Shown: positions 43,009-53,741, counted from the stretch's first letter. The stretch is 62,310 nucleotides of DNA from an uncultured Ruminococcus sp. (GCA_902792515.1 CADAZX010000006.1:1-62310), one strand, 5' to 3'. The notes: generated by a model from the letters alone, not told the origin. Made by a program: numbers and translations.

Positions 43009-44466
43009 TCACTCCGCGTGTCCTCCGGGCCCCTTGTCCTCGTACTCGAGATAGTTCTTCGCGAGCTCCATGACGCGCTCCGCATTGACGTCCGTCAGCG
43101 CGAATCTTTCCTCTGTCATTTTCGCCTCGATCACCTCGTTATAGAGACGCGCGAGCATCGCATACTGAACGTTCGCGCGCACCGCGTCCACGCTCGTTTT
43201 TTCCGGGTCGCCGACAAGGCCGGTCGTTTTGTCGAAGTCGGTGATTCCGATCACCATGATGAGCGTGATGTCCTTTTCGGATTCGATTATTTCCGGTTTT
43301 TCCGAAAGCGCGTCAGCCTCGTGGACCCAGTCGATCGCGGCCGCTGAGAGTGCTCCCGCCTCGCCGTTGTAGAAGTTGACGTCGATAATTCCGAGGTCTG
43401 CCGCGACCGTTTCGGACTCGGAGAAGCCCTTCACAACGTTTTCGAACGCGAGTCCGTCTTCAACAAGTTTAACGTATGACTCGGCGTTCTTTCTCTTTTC
43501 GGCGCAGGCCTCTTCGGAGAGCGGCGTGCCTTCGGCGTCAAGCTTCGAGAGGTACAGATAGCGGACCGTTTTAACGCGGTAGGCGTCCGGGTCGGCGTCG
43601 TATTCCGGCCTGAACTGCGAAGTGAACTCGGCAAACTTGAACTCGTACCCGTCCAACTCGATGATGTACTTGTTCCTGTTGTCCTGCCACTCCCTCATCG
43701 CCTTGTCGTAAGCCGTAATATCTTCCGCGTACTTGGCCTTTGTCGCTTCGTCGGCATCTTCCGCGATATCCGCCGGTTTGGTCGGTTGGACCGGCTCCTC
43801 CGGTTTCACGGCGTCGAATGAGTAGCCGTTTTCGTCCGCCCACGCGGTCTCGTGCATCTCAGCGTAGAGCTGCTGACGCGTGTAACGCTTGGCGTCGTTA
43901 ACGTTCATGCCGTAGACGTACGTGAAGTATTCGTCGCGCGTGCACCCGTAAAGGTTGGCGCCGTAGTCCGCCTCGTTGTCGATGTACTCGAGTATCTGCG
44001 CGAGTTCCTCCTCGGAGACCTTATACTTGTCCGCGTTCTTTTCACCGGCTTCTTTTCCCAGAATATAGGCAACTTTGAAGCCCTGCGCAACCTCCAGCGT
44101 GCGGTCGGCGGCGCGTTTCAGATACGTTACGCCGGACTCGTCCTCGGAGTAGAAAAACGTCTTCATGTTCGCGAGATTTTCTTCGTCGGAAAGGTTCTCG
44201 TCGTAAACCTTGCCCTCTTTATAGTAGATTTCTCTGAGTCCCTGGTAGAGGAAGTAGTAAAACTCGCTCTCGTAGATAGGCTCGCCGGCAGTTTTGGCGA
44301 TTACAAGGGTGGATTCTGGCGCATCTTTTGCGGGCTCGGGCGTAGCGGTCGCTGCGGGTTCGGCGGTCGGGTCCGACGGGCCGTCCGGTTTGTCGCAGGC
44401 GGCAAATACCGCCAGTAACATTGCGGCGCAGAGAAGCACCGAAATCATTTTCAAAAATCTGTTCAT
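43009..44466 (-). CDS. Lipoprotein of the PrsA/SurA foldase type
   Basis: 485 residues. Lipobox LAVFAAC near residues 18-24, an acidic Pro/Thr linker, then a mostly helical SurA_N/PrsA-like region (PIYESEFYYFLYQGLREIYY) and a C-terminal segment resembling PpiC (VRYLYLSKLD...KRKNAESYVKLVEDGLAFENV). Expected to assist folding of secreted proteins outside the membrane; the rotamase part is divergent, so prolyl isomerase activity is uncertain. Follows rqcP by about 105 nt on the same strand. Confidence 0.7.
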   Translation of the reverse strand: MNRFLKMISVLLCAAMLLAVFAACDKPDGPSDPTAEPAATATPEPAKDAPESTLVIAKTAGEPIYESEFYYFLYQGLREIYYKEGKVYDENLSDEENLANMKTFFYSEDESGVTYLKRAADRTLEVAQGFKVAYILGKEAGEKNADKYKVSEEELAQILEYIDNEADYGANLYGCTRDEYFTYVYGMNVNDAKRYTRQQLYAEMHETAWADENGYSFDAVKPEEPVQPTKPADIAEDADEATKAKYAEDITAYDKAMREWQDNRNKYIIELDGYEFKFAEFTSQFRPEYDADPDAYRVKTVRYLYLSKLDAEGTPLSEEACAEKRKNAESYVKLVEDGLAFENVVKGFSESETVAADLGIIDVNFYNGEAGALSAAAIDWVHEADALSEKPEIIESEKDITLIMVIGITDFDKTTGLVGDPEKTSVDAVRANVQYAMLARLYNEVIEAKMTEERFALTDVNAERVMELAKNYLEYEDKGPGGHAE

Positions 44467-44571
44467 CTGGTTTTCCTTTCTTTGCCGGAAGGCTCCGCAC
44501 GCAACTCTTCAAAAATCAGGCGGCACGTCCCCCGCGGTTTCAAACTGTCGTTTCAACTTTTCGCAGGCGTT

Positions 44572-44811
44572 TTAAAGCAGCTCGTACATCTCCTGCGCGT
44601 CCGCCTTTTTCACGGTCTCGGTAATGCTCTTGACCCTGAATTTCACCGGTCCGTTCGCGAACGCGATCTCGACGACGTCGCCGACCTTCACGTCGTAGCT
44701 TGCCTTGACCTGCCTGCCGTTCACGCTGACCCTGCCCCCGTCAGCCGCCTCGTTGGCGACCGTTCTGCGCTTGATCACGCGCGAGACCTTCAAGAATTTG
44801 TCGATTCTCAT
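44572..44811 (-). CDS. rqcP: S4-domain protein RqcP (YabO)
   Basis: 79-residue RNA-binding protein acting with RqcH in ribosome-associated quality control. MRIDKFLKVSRVIKRRTVANEAADGG... and NGRQVKASYDVKVGD match the S4 domain of the Bacillus YabO family along its length. Next to mazG as in Bacillus. Confidence 0.93.
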   Translation of the reverse strand: MRIDKFLKVSRVIKRRTVANEAADGGRVSVNGRQVKASYDVKVGDVVEIAFANGPVKFRVKSITETVKKADAQEMYELL

Positions 44812-44826
44812 CTTCAGTTCTCCTTT

Positions 44827-45510
44827 TCAGCTCTCCTTTTTCGAACGTATCACTTCGTCCGTCTCTCTCTTGAGCGCGAGTTCGCATTCAACGCCGCACT
44901 CCTCCGCCCTCCGGCAGATCTCATAGAGCAGCCTCCCGACCTGTTTTTCGTCGGAAAAATCGGTATTTTCCGGAAATACGGTGGATTCTCCGGAAATATC
45001 ACTCTCCGCGGCGCCGGCTTTTCTGATCTTTTTCGCCGCCTTCTGCGCTCTCATCAGCGCCGGGAACACCTCCGGAATGTCCGCGAGGTCCTGGTAGAGG
45101 CTCGTAAAGCCCTTTTCTTTAATCTTGGCGGCCTCCCAGTTGGCGAGCGCCTCGTCCGGGTTGTCCGCGTGCTGCGTCCCGAAAATGTGCGTATGGCGCG
45201 AAAGCATCTTCTGCGCGCACCTGTCCGTTATGTCGTCAAGGTCGAACTCGCCGTTCTCCTGGGCCACAGAAGCGTGGAAAAGCACCTGCAGCAGCACGTC
45301 GCCGAACTCCTCGGTCATTTTCGCGGTGTCGTTCTTTTCGATCGCGTCGACCGCCTCGTAAGCCTCCTCGATCATCGGCTTGATAAGGGTGTAGTGCGTC
45401 TGTTCGCGGTCCCACGGGCAGCCGCCCGGTCCCCTCAGCTTCTCGACGATCTCGCGAAGCTCCTCCATGTCGTATTTTTTACCGTTTTTCTTTTTCGGAA
45501 TCTCGAGCAT
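44827..45510 (-). CDS. mazG: Nucleoside triphosphate pyrophosphohydrolase MazG
   Basis: Hydrolyses NTPs to NMP and PPi, clearing damaged or surplus nucleotides. 227 residues: LRGPGGCPWDREQTHYTL, EEAYEAVDAI, EEFGDVLLQVLFHA (metal-binding Glu/Asp), KMLSRHTHIFG, NWEAAKIKEKG. Shorter than two-domain E. coli MazG, with an Ala/Ser-rich insert (~165-190). ACGGAGGCGG precedes the ATG. First gene of mazG-rqcP. Confidence 0.93.
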   Translation of the reverse strand: MLEIPKKKNGKKYDMEELREIVEKLRGPGGCPWDREQTHYTLIKPMIEEAYEAVDAIEKNDTAKMTEEFGDVLLQVLFHASVAQENGEFDLDDITDRCAQKMLSRHTHIFGTQHADNPDEALANWEAAKIKEKGFTSLYQDLADIPEVFPALMRAQKAAKKIRKAGAAESDISGESTVFPENTDFSDEKQVGRLLYEICRRAEECGVECELALKRETDEVIRSKKES

Positions 45511-45555
45511 TTCCGCCTCCGTAAACTGGCTCTTAAAACGTTTTAAATCACGGGC

Positions 45556-45584
45556 TTGCGGCCCGCGCCCCGCAATGTTATAAT
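45556..45584 (+). promoter_or_regulatory. Promoter of tadA
   Basis: -35 TTGCGG (45556-45561) and perfect -10 TATAAT (45579-45584), 17-nt spacer. The leader runs ~165 nt to the ATG at 45757. Confidence 0.8.
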
Positions 45585-45756
45585 TCCAAAACGGGACAGA
45601 TGGAATTGTATCATTTTTTTACTGTTCCGAAAAGTGTTTTATTGAAGCGCGGGCGCGAGTCCGTGCAATGGCGCAGTTTATTATCGCCCAAAACTCTGAA
45701 AAAATGCTGAAAACGCGCCTCCAACGATGGCGGCTTCGGCGAAAAGGACGGTTTTT

Positions 45757-46224
45757 ATGAACACCGGGGTCAGTTTTAAAGAAGTGACGGAAAATATGCG
45801 TGAGGCGCTTGCCGAGGCGAAAACCGCGGCGCTCGAAAACGGTGTGCCGGTCGGCTGCGTGATCACCGACGGTTCGGGCAATATCGTTTCGCGCGCGCAC
45901 AACATGCCCGGGAAGTCGCTTCTCGTCCACGGCCACGCGGAAATCCTCGCGATAAACGAAGCCGCCATAAGGCGCGGGTCGCTGAACCTCACGGACTGCA
46001 CGCTCTACGTGACGCTTGAACCGTGCCCGATGTGCCTCGGAGCGATCGAATCGGCAGGCATCAAAAACGTTTTCTACGGCGCCAAAAGGCCTGACTCCAT
46101 ACCGCAGCCGTCCGCATCTTCAGGCGCGCCGCCCGTTTCATGTCTGGGAGGTATTTTGGAAGACGAATGCGCGGCCGTTCTCGGCAGCTTTTTCGCGGAA
46201 ATTCGCGGCGCAAAGGGGCGCTGA
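45757..46224 (+). CDS. tadA: tRNA adenosine(34) deaminase
   Basis: Converts A34 to inosine in tRNA-Arg(ACG). 155 residues; zinc site His60 with catalytic Glu62 (HAE) and Cys90/Cys93 (PCPMC). AAGGA lies ~9 nt before ATG 45757; an in-frame ATG 30 nt upstream has no ribosome binding site. The C-terminal third is slightly extended and Pro/Ser-rich. Confidence 0.92.
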   Translation: MNTGVSFKEVTENMREALAEAKTAALENGVPVGCVITDGSGNIVSRAHNMPGKSLLVHGHAEILAINEAAIRRGSLNLTDCTLYVTLEPCPMCLGAIESAGIKNVFYGAKRPDSIPQPSASSGAPPVSCLGGILEDECAAVLGSFFAEIRGAKGR

Positions 46225-46272
46225 GCGGCGCAAAAGGGGCTCCTCTCTCCGAGCGGCGGCGCGGAAATACAC

Positions 46273-46360
46273 TTTACAGGGTATTCGCAAAAACTGTTTT
46301 ACAGGATATTCACAAATACTTTTTACAGGATATTCACAAATTCTTTTTACAGGAGATTTT
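46273..46360 (+). repeat. Four tandem ~24-nt repeats ending in a ribosome binding site
   Basis: TTTACAGG units begin at 46273, 46298, 46322 and 46346 (spacing 25, 24, 24), each continuing roughly TATTCACAAA. The fourth copy changes to ACAGGAGATT and is the Shine-Dalgarno of the GNAT gene at 46365. Confidence 0.9.
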
Positions 46361-46364
46361 AAGT

Positions 46365-47009
46365 ATGACTGTCAGAAACGAGACCGGAAACGACTACAGA
46401 GCAGTGGAGGAGCTGACACGCGATGCGTTCTGGAACGTCTACAAACCGGGCGCGGACGAGCACTACTACGCCCACATGATTCGCAGCCATCCGGATTTCA
46501 TTCCCGAACTCGACTTCGTGCTCGAGGACGGCGGCAGGATCATCGGCAGCATCATGTTCACGAAGGCGTGGCTTGAGGACGAAAACGGCTTCCGCAAGGA
46601 GATCGTATCGTGCGGGCCGCTCTGCGTGGCGCCCGAGTACCAGCGAAAAAAGCTCGGCAAGCTCCTCATCGAGCACGCCTTCGATGCCGCGCGCAAAATG
46701 GGCTACGACGTCAACGTCAACTTCGGCAACCCGGGAAACTACGTCAGCCGCGGCTTCGTCAGCTGCAAAAAGAAAAACGTCAGCTGCTTTTTCGACGGCA
46801 ACTTCCCGACCGCGCTGCTTGTGGCCGAACTCGTTCCCGGCGCTCTCGACGGCAGAAAATGGATGTACATTCCGAGCACTGCGGCCGACTGCTGCGACGA
46901 CACAGAAGCGGTCGATGCATTTGACAAAACGTTCCCGCCGAAGGAGAAAAAATGGATGCCGAGCCAGGAGGAATTTTACATCTACAGCCACTCCTCGGTG
47001 GTCAGATAA
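46365..47009 (+). CDS. GNAT-family N-acetyltransferase
   Basis: 214 residues. MTVRNETGNDYRAVEELTRDAF start, LEDGGRIIGSIMF beta hairpin, CVAPEYQRKKLGKLLIEHA as the acetyl-CoA pyrophosphate loop, and FGNPGNYVSRGF. Resembles YhbS-type acetyltransferases. Substrate unknown. Translation signals lie inside the tandem repeat. Confidence 0.88.
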   Translation: MTVRNETGNDYRAVEELTRDAFWNVYKPGADEHYYAHMIRSHPDFIPELDFVLEDGGRIIGSIMFTKAWLEDENGFRKEIVSCGPLCVAPEYQRKKLGKLLIEHAFDAARKMGYDVNVNFGNPGNYVSRGFVSCKKKNVSCFFDGNFPTALLVAELVPGALDGRKWMYIPSTAADCCDDTEAVDAFDKTFPPKEKKWMPSQEEFYIYSHSSVVR

Positions 47010-47039
47010 CACGGAATAAAACGGTTTTAAAATGCGAAC

Positions 47040-47076
47040 GCGCGGCCGTGAGACGGCCGCGCCTTCGTCCTATTTT
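47040..47076. terminator. Hairpin between convergent GNAT and gdhA genes
   Basis: GCGCGGCCGT/ACGGCCGCGC with a 3-nt loop; plus strand then has TTCGTCCTATTTTT, so the T tract is set back about 9 nt. Probably serves both genes. Confidence 0.65.
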
Positions 47077-47093
47077 TAGGTCAAATTATTAAA

Positions 47094-48698
<1,605 letters not shown>

Positions 48699-48793
48699 TT
48701 ATCGTTGTATTGTTTTCCGCCTTCAGGTCAAGAGCCCGGGTAATCTGTTGGAGACCCCTTATTGTTTTTCAATTATCGGGCAAATTGCGTAAG

Positions 48794-48908
48794 AGCCCGG
48801 GATCGGCGATTTCAGCTGAAACGCAAAGTCTCGAGCTATCATTCGCCGAGCAATTGCCTTCGGCACATTATTATCATTTTCTTCCGGAGAATTGTGTAAA
48901 GAGCCGAG
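48794..48908 (-). repeat. Structured repeat family, copy A1 (internally deleted)
   Basis: Aligns with copy A2 over ~114 nt with three mismatches but lacks 61 nt that form hairpin P2. A further decayed fragment (ATCGGGCAAATTGCGTAAGAG) lies just left, 48774-48795, suggesting a tandem series. Confidence 0.85.
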
Positions 48909-48923
48909 TTTTTGAAATCGCTA

Positions 48924-49113
48924 AGCCCGGGATCAGCGATTTCAGCTGAAACGCAAAGTCTCGAGCTATTTTTGCGTGCGAGAACCCGACGCTGTACGAA
49001 AGTACTGCAAGCGGTTCTCTCGCGCAAAACAATTCGCCGAGCAATTGCCTCCGGCACATTATTATCATTTTCTTCCGGCGAATTGTGTAAAGAGCCGAGA
49101 ATCTGCGTTTCAG
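48924..49113 (-). repeat. Structured repeat family, copy A2 (complete)
   Basis: Read on the plus strand: closing stem P1 CTGAAACGCA (48946-48955) with TGCGTTTCAG (49104-49113) plus CTCG/CGAG; box TCGAGCTATTTTTGC; hairpin P2 TTTTGCG/CGCAAAA with tip GTAC-GAAA-GTAC (48994-49005); hairpin P3 ACAATTCGCCG/CGGCGAATTGT (49029-49039 with 49076-49086); box GTAAAGAGCCGAGAATC. P1 overlaps the stop codon of the minus-strand lipoprotein gene, so in that direction the element is its 3' UTR. Confidence 0.85.
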
Positions 49114-50498
49114 TCGTAGAGCGTTTCCCAGAGGTCGTTACACTGTGCTTCCAGCTTCTCCAGTTTATCCTCCCACGAGCTCTCCCCCAGGCAGTACGAC
49201 TCAAACAGGTCCTTTATTCCCGCTTTCATCAGCGTCGCGATATCCGGAGGCACGGTCGCGGTGACCTGACCCGCCACGTATCTGTCGTAGTTTGCGGTAA
49301 ACGCGCCGAAGTTAACGTGGTCGTAGCCTTCCCTGGTAAGGTGCCAGAAGTCCTGTTCGCCCAGCTTTTTGATGACCGGCACGTCGCCGCCCTCCTGGCT
49401 GTGGAACGCAAGCTGCCCTTCTTCGGTCCAGAGCGAGAGGACGAGAGCGGCGGCCGCGTCAGAGTTTTTGGTGTAGCTGAAAACACCGAAGCCGAGCGTG
49501 CCGCAGGGCGAGGCCTTTTCGGGGAAGAGAGGCCACGGAGCGACGTCCCAGGCGGTTCCCGTCTGGTTGTAAAAGTCACCGCTATACGTGAGCACGGTGT
49601 ACGCGTTGTTGGAGACGAAAACAGGCCCGCTGTGCATCTGGATGCTGCCGTACGACGACGCCATCTCCTTGCTCATCCTGATGCCGGTCGGGAAGAGCCA
49701 GCGGTTGTCGAGCGCGGAAATCACTTCGCCGATGCCTTTTCGCACGAGGTCGTTCGAAAGCATGACCTTCTTGTTGATTTTGTCGGCCCACATTCCGCCG
49801 TACGCGTAAATGAACGGGCTGAAGGTGTTCGACCAGTCGAGGGGCCAGCTTCCGCCGACCTGGGTCAGTGTTTTGCCGTCAACGTCGTATTTTTTCAGTC
49901 TTTCGGCGTAGTCCTTGAAGTCCTCCCACGTCCAGTCGTCCGCGACGCGTTCGCCCGGGGAAAGGATTCCGGCCTCGATCATCGCGTCCATATTGTACGT
50001 GAGCGTGATATTTCCGCAGGTAGCGCCGACGAAGTAGTATTTTCCGGCAGTTTCGCAAAGCGCGAGAATGCCCGAGTAGAGCTGCGACAGGTCGATTTCA
50101 AAGGCCTCGATATACGAGTCGAGTGGCATCAGCGCCTCATGCGTCAGCGCGTAGTAGTTCAGCGTCTCGTCGCTGAGCCAGTAAACGTCGCCTATGGTGC
50201 GCGAGGAGATCAGCGCCGCGTAGTCGTCGGGAACCGTATAATTCGCCTCGATCGTCACGTCAGGGTGTTTTATCCGGAACCAGTTGAGCCAGTTGTTGAT
50301 GCTTTTTCTGGAGCTCTCTGTCGGGAATACGTTCTGGCGCACGCCGACCTTGAGCCGTCCTTTTACCTCGGGAATGTATCCTTCGGGCAGCTCACCTTTC
50401 ACCTTCTCGGAAGGGACGCACGCGAACAGTGTCAGAAACACCGCCGCCGCGAGGACGGCAAAGAAGCCTCTGACAAAAAACGAAATGTTCCTTCTCAT
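49110..50498 (-). CDS. Extracellular solute-binding lipoprotein (family 1, sugar-type)
   Basis: 462 residues. Signal peptide with lipobox LTLFAC (Cys near 27), then a periplasmic-binding fold typical of carbohydrate ABC importers: WLNWFRIKHPDVTIEANYT, YYFVGATCGNITLTYNMDAM, WTWEDFKDYAERL, WDVAPWPLFPEKASPCGTLG. GGAGGCTGTTTT precedes ATG 50498. No permease or ATPase genes are nearby, so it is an orphan or works with a distant transporter. Its stop codon lies within structured repeat A2. Confidence 0.88.
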   Translation of the reverse strand: MRRNISFFVRGFFAVLAAAVFLTLFACVPSEKVKGELPEGYIPEVKGRLKVGVRQNVFPTESSRKSINNWLNWFRIKHPDVTIEANYTVPDDYAALISSRTIGDVYWLSDETLNYYALTHEALMPLDSYIEAFEIDLSQLYSGILALCETAGKYYFVGATCGNITLTYNMDAMIEAGILSPGERVADDWTWEDFKDYAERLKKYDVDGKTLTQVGGSWPLDWSNTFSPFIYAYGGMWADKINKKVMLSNDLVRKGIGEVISALDNRWLFPTGIRMSKEMASSYGSIQMHSGPVFVSNNAYTVLTYSGDFYNQTGTAWDVAPWPLFPEKASPCGTLGFGVFSYTKNSDAAAALVLSLWTEEGQLAFHSQEGGDVPVIKKLGEQDFWHLTREGYDHVNFGAFTANYDRYVAGQVTATVPPDIATLMKAGIKDLFESYCLGESSWEDKLEKLEAQCNDLWETLYD

Positions 50499-50589
50499 AA
50501 AACAGCCTCCAAAAAGAAGAGTCTTATCCGCCGGAAACGGTCGCCTCCACGGGAATATCACACGGCAGCGCCGCAGCTTCAGTTTTTTC

Positions 50590-51036
50590 CTATTTGTGGT
50601 ACTTTTCGCCGTTGTTGATCTTCATCGCGCGGTAGAGCTGCTCCGCGAGGATCAGCCGCGTCATCTGGTGCGTGAACGTCATTTCCGAGAGGCAGAGCCT
50701 GAGGCCCGCGGCGTCCGTGACCTTTTTGTCGATGCCCTCCGAGCCGCCGATTACGAACGCGAAATGCGACACGCCTTCAAGCGTTTTTCCGGAAATGAAC
50801 GACGCGAACTTCTCGGAGCTCATCTGGCGGCCGTGCAGGTCGAGTGCCACGACAAAGCTGTCCTTCGGGATCTTCTTCAGCAGGAGCTCGCCCTCTTCGG
50901 CAACGGTCGCGCACTCGCGGCACTCCTCAAAAGTCACCTTGTACTCGCGCGACATCCTCTTCACGTATTCCGCGATCGCGTCGCGCATATACTGTTCCTT
51001 GACCGTGCCCACGGCGACGACTGTGATTTTCAGCAT
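50590..51036 (-). CDS. rlmH: 23S rRNA pseudouridine-1915 N3-methyltransferase
   Basis: SPOUT methyltransferase, 148 residues. MLKITVVAVGTVKEQYMRDA, LDLHGRQMSSEKFA, FVIGGSEGI (SAM-binding knot) and LSEMTFTHQMTRLILAEQLY. Overlaps the walJ stop by seven nt, as these genes cluster in other Bacillota. Confidence 0.95.
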   Translation of the reverse strand: MLKITVVAVGTVKEQYMRDAIAEYVKRMSREYKVTFEECRECATVAEEGELLLKKIPKDSFVVALDLHGRQMSSEKFASFISGKTLEGVSHFAFVIGGSEGIDKKVTDAAGLRLCLSEMTFTHQMTRLILAEQLYRAMKINNGEKYHK

Positions 51037-51869
51037 AAAAACACCTCTCCGTGAACGAATCTTGGCGCGACTGTAATCATGCAGCCGGAAGTGTTGCCGG
51101 CGGGGCCGTTATCCGCAAGATCTGTTCCCGAATCTAGCGTCTTTCCGCCGCCGTAGACAGCCGCTGTGACCGCCTCGAGCGCCTTTTCGGGAAGGTTGTT
51201 TTCGCTGCTCAGGTGGCCGAGGATGATCCTTTTCGTGCCTGAGACGGCGAGTTTTGAGGCGACGGTTGCGGCGTCGTCGTTGCAGAGGTGGCCGCTTTTC
51301 CCGAGAATTCTCTTTTTAAGGTAGTACGGGTACGGACCGGTCCTGAGCATCTCGAGGTCGTGGTTCGCCTCCAGAACGACTGCCGCGCTGCCTAGAATGT
51401 TTCCCATGACCTCCTCGGTAATGCAGCCCATGTCGGTGCTCACCGAGACCTTTGTCCCGCCGCACCCCGTCAGCGAATACCCGACCGGGTCGACCGCGTC
51501 GTGCGGTATCGAAAACGCCCTCACGACCATCGTTCCGACGATAAAATCGACGCCGTTTTCGAAAACGACAAGCTTCCCCGGCTCGATTTTGTGCGTGATC
51601 TTCATCGCCACGAGCGCGTCCATCGTGCGCACGTTCGCGTAGATCGGAATTTTGTATCGCCTCGCGATCACTCCCGCGCCTGAAATGTGGTCGGAGTGCT
51701 CGTGTGTGATCAGTATTGCGGAAAGGTTTTCCGGCGCCTCGCCGATGTCGCGAAGCTCCTCGCCGATCCTTTTCGCGTTGATGCCCGCGTCGACAAGCAC
51801 GGACGTTTCGCCGTCGGAAATGAACGTCGAATTCCCGCTGCTGCCGCTCGCTATCGTACAGATCTTCAT
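51030..51869 (-). CDS. walJ: WalJ/YycJ-type MBL-fold hydrolase
   Basis: Metallo-beta-lactamase-fold nuclease family of 279 residues. ASGSSGNSTFI, LVDAGINAKRI, metal ligands in THEHSDH, later His in SIPHDAVDPVGY, Asp in STDMG and His in ILGHLSSENN. In Bacillus the gene belongs to the walRK cluster; here only rlmH accompanies it. The C-terminal ~25 residues are Gly-rich. Confidence 0.9.
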   Translation of the reverse strand: MKICTIASGSSGNSTFISDGETSVLVDAGINAKRIGEELRDIGEAPENLSAILITHEHSDHISGAGVIARRYKIPIYANVRTMDALVAMKITHKIEPGKLVVFENGVDFIVGTMVVRAFSIPHDAVDPVGYSLTGCGGTKVSVSTDMGCITEEVMGNILGSAAVVLEANHDLEMLRTGPYPYYLKKRILGKSGHLCNDDAATVASKLAVSGTKRIILGHLSSENNLPEKALEAVTAAVYGGGKTLDSGTDLADNGPAGNTSGCMITVAPRFVHGEVFLC

Positions 51870-51954
51870 CCGTATTGCCTCTCGGTTTCATTTGAAACCG
51901 TCTTTCTTCTTCAGTTTTTAATTATTTTGCGGGTGTTCCGCTGTCTTTTCCCGC

Positions 51955-53715
51955 TCACTTTTTCCGCTTAATGAGAAGTACCGCGATCACCGCCGCGGCG
52001 CCTGCCAGCAAAACTCCGGCAGTCACGGACACCGCGATGAGAGCCGCTTTGAGCCCCTTGCCGTTGTTGTTTTCTCCGCCGCCGTCAGGGCTCTTTGTCG
52101 GCGCGGGTTCCTCCGTTTCCGAAGGATCTCCGGTCGGATCTTCCGCGTTTCCGGTGGCTTCCGCATCATCCGTTGCTTCCGCATCATCCGTTGCTTCCGT
52201 TGCGGGCTCCGCGGTAACTTCCGGCGCGCCCGTGGTCTCAGGTGTTTCTGTAATTACCGGCGTTTCCGTATTCTCCGGCTCCGCGGTCACGTCAGGCGCA
52301 GCGGTTTCGTTTTCTCCGCCAATCTTTTCGAAAATCGCGTACACCACGTATCCTGAATCGCTCAAATTAAAATACAGGCGCGTGTTTTCTCCGGAATCGA
52401 CGTATAAACTGTTGTTTGTATTGCCGTCGACAACGAATCCCGTGGGCTTGTTGCGCCGCCACTCCTTGAAAACGTAGCCGTCGTTGGCCTTCGCGCTGAA
52501 CTCCGCGAGCGAATCACCCGTAAAGTCGGCTGTCCATTTCCCGGAAATATCCGGATCGCCCGTCTCAGGCGGGAACGCCTCGCCGGTGTACACAAAACCG
52601 CCCTCAGCGGGATACGCGTGCGCCTCGGCCTTCACATAGTACAAAGGGGTCAAATAGACGTTTCCGGTGAGCACCGTGTTGAAATCGTACATCTCGCCGT
52701 CCAGCATCCAAAAGGCAAACTCGAAATCATCAAGTTCCGGAATATCTTCCGGCTCCTTCGCTTTGCCGCCTTCCTTCACGCGCTGCGGCGGAACCTGCCT
52801 CGCTTCGCCTGTCTCGAAAATCACCGCGTACGATTTTTCGTACTGATAAGTGCCCGAATAAGTGAACGAGAGGTCCTGCCAGTTGTCGTCGCAGGCGACG
52901 ATCGAAAAGTGGTGCTCGCCCGTTTCAAACCCGCTTTCGGCACTGAGCATGAAAAGGTCCACAGAGTATCCTATGGGTTCCATGGCCGCCGAGTCGTACC
53001 TGAGCCAGTACCGCGTCGCGCCCTCGTAAGGATCCCACGACAGAATTCCGTCCTCGGAAAGCTGGACGTTCTGTATGTCGGTCTTGGTAAACCAGCCGTC
53101 TATATTGCCCGAAGCCGCCGACTGTTCGCTGTCGCCAACGCCTTCCGCTCCGATCGCCACGACCTTGAAACAGTACTCCGTTCCGGTCAGAAAATAAATA
53201 CTGTCCGAAAAATCGTACGAAGTGCCTTCCGTTCTGTACGACGACTCGGCGCCGCCTTCGCTGCGGTAAACGTAGACCTCATATTCGACCGCTCCGTTGA
53301 CCGCGTCCCAGACGGCAGTTTTGCCTTCCCACCTCGGGTTCGCCGGCGCGTCAAGCCCTATCGGCGCAACGAAATCGAACTCGCCGTAATAGTAGTTGGA
53401 CAGGTCGGCCCAGTTTTCGTCGCACGCCACGATCGAAAACGAGTGCTTGCCGGTCAGAAGATGGAATCCGACCGCGCGTTCGAAAAGGTTGGTCGAGGTG
53501 CCTTCGGGGTTGAAAGCAACAGGGCCGAGTCTTATCCAGTACTGTGCGGCGCCTTCGTACGGGTCCCACGTGAGCGTACCGTCCTCCGCGAGGACGACGT
53601 TCTGAATATCCTTTTTTTCATTGTCCGCACCCGCTGTCAAAGCAAGCGAAAACACCGCAGCGACGATCAAAGCCGCAGCCAGCGCCGCCGTCAAAATCCG
53701 GTTAATAGTTTTCAT
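51955..53715 (-). CDS. Surface protein with fibronectin-like repeats and C-terminal anchor
   Basis: 586 residues. Signal peptide (1-~30), a duplicated ~85-residue module (DIQN..L.EDG.L.WDPYEGA..YW and HSFSIVACDENW), one FnIII-like repeat between, a Listeria-Bacteroides-type repeat and a ~100-residue domain beginning EAHAYPAEGGFVY that also occurs in the 2097-5132 protein. Then a Thr/Pro/Glu/Asp stalk with DDAEAT repeats and a terminal helix ending LLIKRKK. No LPXTG. GGAGGACG precedes ATG 53715. Confidence 0.83.
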   Translation of the reverse strand: MKTINRILTAALAAALIVAAVFSLALTAGADNEKKDIQNVVLAEDGTLTWDPYEGAAQYWIRLGPVAFNPEGTSTNLFERAVGFHLLTGKHSFSIVACDENWADLSNYYYGEFDFVAPIGLDAPANPRWEGKTAVWDAVNGAVEYEVYVYRSEGGAESSYRTEGTSYDFSDSIYFLTGTEYCFKVVAIGAEGVGDSEQSAASGNIDGWFTKTDIQNVQLSEDGILSWDPYEGATRYWLRYDSAAMEPIGYSVDLFMLSAESGFETGEHHFSIVACDDNWQDLSFTYSGTYQYEKSYAVIFETGEARQVPPQRVKEGGKAKEPEDIPELDDFEFAFWMLDGEMYDFNTVLTGNVYLTPLYYVKAEAHAYPAEGGFVYTGEAFPPETGDPDISGKWTADFTGDSLAEFSAKANDGYVFKEWRRNKPTGFVVDGNTNNSLYVDSGENTRLYFNLSDSGYVVYAIFEKIGGENETAAPDVTAEPENTETPVITETPETTGAPEVTAEPATEATDDAEATDDAEATGNAEDPTGDPSETEEPAPTKSPDGGGENNNGKGLKAALIAVSVTAGVLLAGAAAVIAVLLIKRKK

Positions 53716-53741
53716 GCCGGTCGTCCTCCCGTTAATATCGT

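Noticed and set aside
46273..46360. Possible CRISPR array
   Set aside because: Units are directly abutting with no spacers and no cas genes are present.
48912..50618. Open frame of 568 codons on the plus strand opposite the solute-binding lipoprotein
   Set aside because: Antisense shadow; begins inside repeat A2 and lacks any recognised motif.
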